Shown: piece after piece, positions 44,171 through 51,250 of the stretch | How positions within the stretch are numbered: the stretch's first letter is position 1 | How the letters are laid out: each line of letters starts with the position of its first letter | Assembly: GCF_001424305.1 (NCBI RefSeq) | Contig: NZ_LMPD01000002.1 | Coordinates: forward strand, 626,280-690,279 | Length of the DNA stretch: 64,000 nt | DNA from: Pedobacter sp. Leaf176 | GTDB taxonomy: Bacteria; Bacteroidota; Bacteroidia; Sphingobacteriales; Sphingobacteriaceae | Reading direction: 5' to 3' | Notes under the pieces: generated by a model | Seen by the model: only the letters and a program-made list of their open reading frames with translations | Databases searched by the model: none | Told to the model about the DNA's origin: nothing | Translations under genes and position numbers: made by a program

Positions 44171-45172
44171 CTAGATAACCTGGAATCCGTGAGCATATGG
44201 ATCATCATCGGCATCTATTTTTATCGTATTGTAGCCGTAAACTTTTGCCCAACCTTTAACACTCGGTATAATGGCTCTAAATCCATTTAAATCAACCTCT
44301 TCTTCCACCCTTCCAGTAAATTTACTTCCTATAAAGCTTTCATGAATAAAGTCTTCACCCATTTTAAGCTTCCCCTTTGCATACCACTGTGCCATTCGTG
44401 CAGAAGTGCCCGTTCCACATGGCGACCTGTCAATTGCCTTATCGCCATAAAAGACAGCGTTTCTAGCAGTAGAAGTTGGATCTAACGTCTTACCCGTCCA
44501 AAGTATGTGGCTGCAGCCATTAATGGTTTCATCCAGCGGGTGTACAAATGTATATTGTTCATTAATCCGCTTTCTAATCGTTTGGCTCCATGTAATTAGT
44601 TGCGATGCAGTATAATTTTCGAGGCCCGGGAAGTTCTCCTGGGGATCGACTATTGCATAGAAATTTCCACCATAAGCAACATCAAATGTAAGCAAGCCTA
44701 AATCCGGACATTCGACATATAAATTTTCTGCAGCCAGATAGGAGGCAACGTTTTTTAACTTAACAGACTTAACTTTTTTCCCTTCCTGTTCATACTCTAT
44801 TAAAACCAGGCCGGCCGGTGCTTCCATACGGATTCTACCCGGAACTTTAGGTTGGATCAGCCCTTCCTCAATTGCTATCGTTATAGTTCCGATGGTGCCG
44901 TGGCCACACATTGGCAAACAACCACTGGTTTCAATGAACAAAACAGCCACATCGTTGTCAGGATGATGGGGTGGATAGAGAATACTACCCGACATCATAT
45001 CATGTCCACGAGGCTCAAACATTAAACCCGTTCTAATCCAATCAAATTCTTTTAAAAAATGCTGACGTTTTTCGCTCATGTTTGCCCCGACTAATTGAGG
45101 CCCACCACCGGCAACCAACCTAACCGGATTGCCACAGGTATGTGCATCTACACAGAAAAAAGTTTTACTCAT
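44171..45172 (-). CDS. 4-hydroxyproline 2-epimerase (proline racemase family)
   Basis: Converts trans-4-hydroxy-L-proline to cis-4-hydroxy-D-proline, 333 aa. Both catalytic Cys are present: C89 in PMCGHGTIG and C252 in SPCGTGTSAR. Retention of both excludes the Cys/Thr dehydratase branch of the family. Neighbours in the operon (D-amino-acid dehydrogenase, deaminase, semialdehyde dehydrogenase) point to 4-hydroxyproline rather than proline as substrate. The start overlaps the end of the dehydrogenase gene by 8 bp. Confidence 0.94.
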   Translation of the reverse strand: MSKTFFCVDAHTCGNPVRLVAGGGPQLVGANMSEKRQHFLKEFDWIRTGLMFEPRGHDMMSGSILYPPHHPDNDVAVLFIETSGCLPMCGHGTIGTITIAIEEGLIQPKVPGRIRMEAPAGLVLIEYEQEGKKVKSVKLKNVASYLAAENLYVECPDLGLLTFDVAYGGNFYAIVDPQENFPGLENYTASQLITWSQTIRKRINEQYTFVHPLDETINGCSHILWTGKTLDPTSTARNAVFYGDKAIDRSPCGTGTSARMAQWYAKGKLKMGEDFIHESFIGSKFTGRVEEEVDLNGFRAIIPSVKGWAKVYGYNTIKIDADDDPYAHGFQVI

Positions 45173-46751
45173 CGGCTTTCGTCAATTTTTGATTTACTGT
45201 TCTAAAAATATTCAGCGGATTGCCATCTTTTAACTCATCAGGCAGTAAATCCTGCTGCCAGTCCTGATAGGCTAAAGGTCGAACGAAGCGGTAAATTGCC
45301 GTTGAGCCTACCGACGTGAACCTGCTGTCGTTAGTAGCCGGAAAAGGGCCACCATGCTGCATTGAAGCACAAACTTCAACACCTGTTGGAACACCATTTA
45401 ATATTATCCGGCCAGTTTTATCAGTTAATTTATTTAATAATGAAATGTAATTCTTAAGCTCTTCTTTATCCGCCATTAGAGTTGCTGTTAATTGACCACC
45501 CAGGCTTGAAATTGCTGATTCCAGTTCGGATAAATCTTTGGCGACAACCAGAAGTGAATAAGGACCGAATATTTCCTCCCTGAATTCTGGATTTTCAATA
45601 AATTCGGTGGCGCTTATTTCAGCTACTATAGCCTTCGATTGATTTTTTAAATCTTTATCAGTCAAATTTGAAATACCAAGAATCGAGGCTTTGTCATTAT
45701 TAATTACTTCCGTAGCAAGCCTGTTGTAATTATCGGCAATTCCATTTGTAAGCATTGTTGCTGATGGAACTGCTGCAATAGCATCAGCTAAGGATTTTTT
45801 AAATGTTGTTAGCGAGGGGGATTCAATCGCCAACATTAAGCCGGGATTGGTACAAAATTGACCTGCACCCAGGCTTATTGAAGCAGCATATTTTTTTGCA
45901 AGTTCTTCCGCTTTATTTGTTAAAGCATCAGGAAGAAAAATAACCGGATTAATGCTGCCCATTTCTGCAAAAACAGGAATCGGATTTTCACGTTCATCTG
46001 CAAGTTTCACTAAAGCCATACCGCCTTTAAATGAACCTGTAAAAGTAACTGCCTTTGTTAAAGGATGTTTAACGAGTGCAGCGCCAATTTCATAGCCATC
46101 ATCATAAAGCATAGAGAAAATACCATTTGGCATATTGGTTTTTTCAACGGCTTTCTTGATAGCCTCGCCAACCAGTGCACTGGTTCCGTAATGTGCCGGA
46201 TGTGCTTTTACAACAACCGGACAACCTGAAGCTAGTGCTGAAGCAGTGTCACCACCGGCTACAGAAAATGCCAATGGAAAGTTGCTTGCGCCAAAAACCA
46301 CAACAGGCCCAATCGGTATCATCATTCTACGAATATCTGATTTAGGTAAAGGTTGCCTATCTGGTTGTGCAGTTTCAATTATCGCATTTACCCAGGAACC
46401 TTCAGCTACCAAATTGGCAAATAAGCGGAGCTGGCCCGTTGTACGGCCTACTTCTCCTTGTAAACGCGGCAAAGGCAAACCACTTTCTTCAGCTGCTCTT
46501 TTAACCAGTTCCTCTGTTATTGCTGCAATTTCATCAGCAACAGCGTTTAGGAAAGCGGCTTTCAAATCTTTATTTATGCTTCTGTAAAGCTGAAAAGCTT
46601 CTGTAGCTGATGCCAACGCATCATTTACCAGACTTTCATTTGCTTTGAAAAAATCACCTTCTATGGCCAATCCTGTGGCAGGATTAATGGCGTTCAGGTT
46701 CTTCTCATTCGCATTTACATAGGTTGAAGCAATAATGTTTTTCCCGTTCAT
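45165..46751 (-). CDS. 2,5-dioxovalerate (alpha-ketoglutaric semialdehyde) dehydrogenase
   Basis: Aldehyde dehydrogenase of 528 aa from ATG 46751 (MNGKNIIAST), the start chosen because the track's 46820 lies inside the upstream gene. The NAD(P) region includes FTGSFKGG, the catalytic Glu lies in FAEMGSINP and the catalytic Cys in GAGQFCTNPG. It oxidises alpha-ketoglutaric semialdehyde to 2-oxoglutarate, the last step of Hyp and of some pentose/uronate pathways. The operon context favours the Hyp pathway. Confidence 0.9.
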   Translation of the reverse strand: MNGKNIIASTYVNANEKNLNAINPATGLAIEGDFFKANESLVNDALASATEAFQLYRSINKDLKAAFLNAVADEIAAITEELVKRAAEESGLPLPRLQGEVGRTTGQLRLFANLVAEGSWVNAIIETAQPDRQPLPKSDIRRMMIPIGPVVVFGASNFPLAFSVAGGDTASALASGCPVVVKAHPAHYGTSALVGEAIKKAVEKTNMPNGIFSMLYDDGYEIGAALVKHPLTKAVTFTGSFKGGMALVKLADERENPIPVFAEMGSINPVIFLPDALTNKAEELAKKYAASISLGAGQFCTNPGLMLAIESPSLTTFKKSLADAIAAVPSATMLTNGIADNYNRLATEVINNDKASILGISNLTDKDLKNQSKAIVAEISATEFIENPEFREEIFGPYSLLVVAKDLSELESAISSLGGQLTATLMADKEELKNYISLLNKLTDKTGRIILNGVPTGVEVCASMQHGGPFPATNDSRFTSVGSTAIYRFVRPLAYQDWQQDLLPDELKDGNPLNIFRTVNQKLTKADE

Positions 46752-46767
46752 ATCTTTATTTATCGAC

Positions 46768-47685
46768 TTATTTTCCCCAACTACCGGCAGGTAATTCAGG
46801 GCGGTTAGCCAGCGCATCATTAATAACTTTTAATACTCTTTCACGCTCTGCGCCTTGGATGGGTAAACGCGGTGCCCTAACTGCTTCAGTTCCTAATCCA
46901 GTTGCTACCTCAGCGAGTTTAATGTATTGAACCAATTTCGGATGTGTATCTAATTCGAGAACTGGTAAAAACCAACGGTATATCTTTAATGCCTCAGCAA
47001 TCCTATTCTCTTTAATCAAACGGAAAATTGCTACAGTTTCCCTTGGAAAAGCATCTACCAAGCCTGCAACCCATCCGTGCGCGCCCATTACAATACTTTC
47101 CATTGCCAAGGGATCCACACCTGTAAAAATTTTAAATCGTTCTCCGAAACGGTTGAACAATCTGGTTACGTTTGATACATCCCTGGTCGACTCTTTGATC
47201 GCTTGTATATTACTATATTTAGTCAAAACCTCAAACATGTCCAGGGTAACCTCAATTTTATAGTCAACCGGGTTGTTGTAAATCATAATTGGCAAATCAG
47301 TACTTTCTGCAACCGCGCCAAAAAAAGCCAAGGTTTCATCCGCTTCTGCGTTGTAACGCATTGGTGGCAATAACATCAAACCGTTTGCGCCTAATGATTT
47401 TGCTTTTTTAGCTACCTCAATAGCCTTTTTTGTGGTTGATTCAGCAATATTCAATAAAACAGGAACACGGCCGTTTACCAACGTCAAGGTATGAGAAAGT
47501 AAACCAAATTTTTCTTCATCTGTTAACACACTTGCTTCGCCAAGCGAGCCCCCTAAAATAATTCCTTCGGCACCCGCCTCAATCTGGGCTTCGACATTAA
47601 GGTCGAAAGTTTCGAAATCCAATTCATCATTTGCTGTAAATTTAGTGGTAACAGCTGGAAAAACTCCGGTCCAATTTATACTCAT
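46768..47685 (-). CDS. Dihydrodipicolinate synthase-family lyase (pyrroline-4-hydroxy-2-carboxylate deaminase)
   Basis: 305 aa, class I aldolase-like TIM barrel. The substrate loop reads LGGSLGEASVL (usually GGTTGE), the Tyr is in YNNPVDY (Y136) and the Schiff-base Lys in AIKESTRD (K164). In this operon the expected reaction is the deamination/dehydration of pyrroline-4-hydroxy-2-carboxylate to alpha-ketoglutaric semialdehyde. It is the first gene of the Hyp operon with a -7 element 43 bp upstream. A true dapA would not be expected in this context. Confidence 0.9.
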   Translation of the reverse strand: MSINWTGVFPAVTTKFTANDELDFETFDLNVEAQIEAGAEGIILGGSLGEASVLTDEEKFGLLSHTLTLVNGRVPVLLNIAESTTKKAIEVAKKAKSLGANGLMLLPPMRYNAEADETLAFFGAVAESTDLPIMIYNNPVDYKIEVTLDMFEVLTKYSNIQAIKESTRDVSNVTRLFNRFGERFKIFTGVDPLAMESIVMGAHGWVAGLVDAFPRETVAIFRLIKENRIAEALKIYRWFLPVLELDTHPKLVQYIKLAEVATGLGTEAVRAPRLPIQGAERERVLKVINDALANRPELPAGSWGK

Positions 47686-47727
47686 TATTGTATTTTTTAA
47701 TTGATTGTTAATTTTACTTTATGGATT

Positions 47728-47735
47728 CAAAGTTA
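47728..47735 (-). promoter_or_regulatory. -7 promoter element for the hydroxyproline operon
   Basis: Minus-strand TAACTTTG matches TAnnTTTG and lies 43 bp upstream of the deaminase ATG. An imperfect palindrome CCGATATTATTGG lies just beyond it (47751-47763) and could be an operator. Confidence 0.5.
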
Positions 47736-47816
47736 ACCCTTACATCTGCTCCGATATTATTGGATATTAACCGATATAAGCTAAAAATGCACCTGTTTTC
47801 GGGTAAAAACATTCCA

Positions 47817-49490
47817 TTACTTAACATTTTCTACCTGCAAATAGTACATAAATTCTATGTTTTGCTTCGTAAATAATGATGCCTGTCCTGCAAGAAGACT
47901 AACTTCTTTCCAGTTTTCAGAGGGAATTATTTTTAGTGTTTTTACCCCATTCTTTTTTAATGTCAGCGGTAGATTAAAGCCATTAACGCAGTTAGCATAA
48001 CGGTAAAAGGCTTTTCCATCTTTCAGGTAATATTCAAAAGATGGAATCTGAACAACACGTAAATACTGGTCAAAAACTTTGCTATAGTTAAACCCTGCTT
48101 TCTTTGAAACAAAATCTTCAACTTGTTTTGTTGTTACTGTTTGGTGGTAAAAAGTTTTATTTAACCCGCGTAAAATCGACCTGAAAAGTGCATCGTTATT
48201 GAGACCATGACGAATTGCATGCAACATATTTCCGGCCTTTGGGTACATGTCGCCACTACCCTGGGCATTTACACCATATGGTGGAATAATCGGACCATCG
48301 TTCCTTATTGCTTTTCTGATTCCGAAATTGTATTCATCTGCAGCCTTATTGCCGAAAATATAATCAACGAAAAGTGTTTCACTATAATTTGTAAATCCTT
48401 CATGCACCCACATATCAGCCAAATCTTTGCTGGTTATATTATTACCAAACCACTCGTGACCACTCTCGTGAATAATGATAAAATCCCATTTTAAACCCCA
48501 GCCATCGCCAGACATATCTCGTCCGCGATAACCAAATTTATACCAGTTACCATAAGATACAGCCGATTGATGTTCCATTCCCGTATGCGAAGCATCAATA
48601 AGCTGGTAACCATCCTCATAAAAAGGATAAGCACCAAACCAATATTCGAAGCTTTTTAACATTTTGTGCACCTGATCAGGCATATAAGTTTTAGCCTTTG
48701 AATAATTGTAATCGAGCACCCAATAATTCAAATCAAGCTGCCCTTTTTCACCAGCATATTTTTCTTTAAAGTTTACATATTTTCCAATGTAAGGAATGAT
48801 GCAGTAATTACTAATCGGATTTACGACATTATATTTATACGTTGAGGTACCATCGTTATTTTGCTTCTTAAAAACCAAACGGCCGTTACCAACGGCGATT
48901 AGCGTATCAGGAACAGTCATAGTTAAGGAGGCCCCGAGATCGGGCTCGTCACTCTGGTGATCTTTGTTAGGATACCAGATGGAAGCACCCAAACCCTGGC
49001 AGGCAACCGTCATCCATGGGCGGCCAAGTGAATCAGCTGTAAAAATAAAGCCGCCATCCCATGGTGCACGTTTGGCCTGATGAACTTTGCCATGGTAAAA
49101 AATAGTCGCATTATTTGTTGCAGATAGTCTCTGCGCAGGTACATGCGCATACCAGACACTGCCTACGTGCTCAAATTTCAATTTATATTTACCATTGTAA
49201 AGGATGCTGTCAATTATCAGTGGTTCCTGCAAATCGATTTGCATGCGTGTTTTACCATTATTGGCACCAACAACTTTGTATACTATCTGATTAGAGCCCG
49301 TTATACTCTTGTCATTATAATCGGGCTTCACCGACAGTTCGTAACGTTGTACATCCCACCAGGTTCGTTCGGGTGTTAATGTACCTCTAAGGGTATCGGC
49401 CAGTCCGTAGGTTTTCGCTGTTTGTGCGGAAACTGAATTACCGAGAAACACAAATAGCAAAAGTGCTGACGCTGGAATTAAAATTTTCAT
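47817..49490 (-). CDS. M1-family metallopeptidase (aminopeptidase N-like), secreted
   Basis: 557 aa with signal peptide ending VSAQ (about 23). The N-terminal beta domain of M1 peptidases is followed by the exopeptidase region HTGMEHQSAVSYG (GxMEN-like, here MEH) and the zinc site HESGHEW (HExxH) with the downstream Glu in HEGFTNYSE. At 557 aa it is shorter than aminopeptidase N because the C-terminal helical domain is missing. It lies between the Xaa-Pro aminopeptidase and the Hyp operon on the same strand and may trim peptides for it. Confidence 0.92.
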   Translation of the reverse strand: MKILIPASALLLFVFLGNSVSAQTAKTYGLADTLRGTLTPERTWWDVQRYELSVKPDYNDKSITGSNQIVYKVVGANNGKTRMQIDLQEPLIIDSILYNGKYKLKFEHVGSVWYAHVPAQRLSATNNATIFYHGKVHQAKRAPWDGGFIFTADSLGRPWMTVACQGLGASIWYPNKDHQSDEPDLGASLTMTVPDTLIAVGNGRLVFKKQNNDGTSTYKYNVVNPISNYCIIPYIGKYVNFKEKYAGEKGQLDLNYWVLDYNYSKAKTYMPDQVHKMLKSFEYWFGAYPFYEDGYQLIDASHTGMEHQSAVSYGNWYKFGYRGRDMSGDGWGLKWDFIIIHESGHEWFGNNITSKDLADMWVHEGFTNYSETLFVDYIFGNKAADEYNFGIRKAIRNDGPIIPPYGVNAQGSGDMYPKAGNMLHAIRHGLNNDALFRSILRGLNKTFYHQTVTTKQVEDFVSKKAGFNYSKVFDQYLRVVQIPSFEYYLKDGKAFYRYANCVNGFNLPLTLKKNGVKTLKIIPSENWKEVSLLAGQASLFTKQNIEFMYYLQVENVK

Positions 49491-49669
49491 GTTGTTTATT
49501 GATAAGCTTAGAGCCTGTTTAAAATTTATCTAATAATTTGTTTATACTTCTTTTTTGGCCATACCATCGTTAAATATTTCGAGATAGGTGGCTATCTCTG
49601 CAACATTTGCCTTGTTTCGCTCAAAAAATAGGCGATAGACATTTTCACAATATAAATTTAATCAGTCTC

Positions 49670-51058
49670 TTAGTTCCTGATAGATTCTATTTCGTCTACA
49701 CTCAGCGCAAGATGTTTACCCAGCATCCGGCTTCCTTTCTCGGTGATAAGAAAATCATCCTCAACCCTGATCCCTGTGAAATCCCTGAACTGATCAAGTT
49801 TTTCATAATTGATAAATTCGACAAATTTATTTTCCGCTTTCCATCTGTCGATAAGTTCGGGAATGATGTAAACGCCAGGCTCAACAGTCAAAACATAACC
49901 TGTTTCAAGTGCTTTGCCAAGGCGTAAAGATTTTAAGCCAAATTGCGTGGTATTTTTCTTAAGATCATCTGTGTAACCAACATATTGCTCACCCAAATCT
50001 TCCATATCATGAACATCTAATCCCATCATATGACCAGTTCCACATTGAAAAAACATGGCATGCGCTCCAGCTTCAACAGCATCATCCACATTGCCTCGCA
50101 TTAAGCCGATGTCTTTTAAACCTTGAGTTAAGGTTTTGCACGATGTCAAGTGTATATCAAGGTAACGAATACCTGGTGCCAAAGCATTTTTAGCATTCGT
50201 ATATGCATCAAGTACAACATTGTAAACATCTTTTTGCTTTGAACTGAATTTTTTACTCACCGGAAAAGTACGGGTAAGATCCCCGGCATAACCGAGGGCT
50301 GTTTCGACACCGGAATCATTAAGCACCATTTGCCCCTCTTTCAAAATATTGCCATGGTAATGGTTATGCAATATTTCTCCGCGAACAGTTAAAATTGCCG
50401 CATAAGCCAGGTTTCCACCATAAGACAAAGCCGCTTCCTGAATTTTTGCGGCAAGTTCCCTTTCATACATTCCAGGTTTTGCCTGCTGCATTACCATAAG
50501 ATGAATATCAGCAGATATGGATGCAGCCTTATCAAGCTCAACGATTTCCTCAGCAGACTTTTTTGAACGTTGTGCAACAACTGCTTTAATCAGTTTTACT
50601 GACGCTGCGCTCTTAAGTTCAGTAATAGAAATATCAAGCCAGCTGGCCAGCTTGATTTTGTTTTCCGGTCGATAAGGGGGCAGGAAGCGAATCGCTCGTT
50701 TTTTTTGCTTGTACTGAATTAAATATTCATCAAGTTCACCAAGAGGCTGTACATGTGTTAAGCCGGAATCCACTGACTTTTCTTTCAGCGTCTTTTGCCT
50801 GCCCATCCAAACGATATCATCAATACCCATTTCATTGCCGAAAAGAATGATTTCATCTGAATCGATATCAAAAACGGCGGCCAGTGCAGGTTCAGAAATT
50901 CCAAAGTAGTACAAAAAGGTACTGTCCTGTCTAAAGTGATAGGTATTATCCGCATAATTCATCGGACTGTCTTCATTACCTAAAAAAAGTAAAATTCCCG
51001 AATCAAAATTAGATTTTAATATTTTTCTTCTCTTGATATAAACTTCTTTATCAAACAT
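49670..51058 (-). CDS. Xaa-Pro aminopeptidase (M24B, aminopeptidase P)
   Basis: 462-aa metallopeptidase that removes an N-terminal residue from peptides with proline (or hydroxyproline) at position 2. No signal peptide. The N-terminal creatinase-type domain covers about 1-170. The pita-bread domain holds the five metal ligands: Asp in NDSGVE, Asp in AGDLTRTF, His in GTGHMMGLDVHD, Glu in TVEPGVY and Glu in RVEDDFL. The start is 14 bp from a TACCCC motif, and another lies about 100 bp upstream. With the Hyp operon nearby it would help to release Hyp from peptides. Confidence 0.94.
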   Translation of the reverse strand: MFDKEVYIKRRKILKSNFDSGILLFLGNEDSPMNYADNTYHFRQDSTFLYYFGISEPALAAVFDIDSDEIILFGNEMGIDDIVWMGRQKTLKEKSVDSGLTHVQPLGELDEYLIQYKQKKRAIRFLPPYRPENKIKLASWLDISITELKSAASVKLIKAVVAQRSKKSAEEIVELDKAASISADIHLMVMQQAKPGMYERELAAKIQEAALSYGGNLAYAAILTVRGEILHNHYHGNILKEGQMVLNDSGVETALGYAGDLTRTFPVSKKFSSKQKDVYNVVLDAYTNAKNALAPGIRYLDIHLTSCKTLTQGLKDIGLMRGNVDDAVEAGAHAMFFQCGTGHMMGLDVHDMEDLGEQYVGYTDDLKKNTTQFGLKSLRLGKALETGYVLTVEPGVYIIPELIDRWKAENKFVEFINYEKLDQFRDFTGIRVEDDFLITEKGSRMLGKHLALSVDEIESIRN

Positions 51059-51154
51059 ATTTTTGTATTAATCAAATACCCCGAAAGCTTTCTTTTTCTG
51101 ATATTAAAAATATATGGCATGTGTTGGTCACATTTATAAGTTCAAGCTGCCGTC

Positions 51155-51168
51155 GGGGTATAAAATTC
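51155..51168 (-). promoter_or_regulatory. TACCCC-type motif upstream of the Xaa-Pro aminopeptidase
   Basis: Minus-strand GAATTTTATACCCC, about 97 bp upstream of the ATG at 51058. A second, inverted copy with the sequence TCAAATACCCC lies at 51072-51082 on the plus strand. Confidence 0.4.
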
Positions 51169-51250
51169 GTAATAAATCTCCATCTAAAAGAATAAGGCTA
51201 AAGTTTGCTTTATGATTGGCCGACTCTATCTGCCATCAGGCATTTAATTG

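Noticed and set aside
46752-46820. Extended start of the semialdehyde dehydrogenase
   Set aside because: It lies inside the upstream deaminase gene; ATG 46751 leaves a normal 16-bp gap and starts with a family-like N-terminus.
46768-47685. Dihydrodipicolinate synthase for lysine synthesis (dapA)
   Set aside because: The GGTTGE loop is altered to GGSLGE and the gene is in a hydroxyproline operon.
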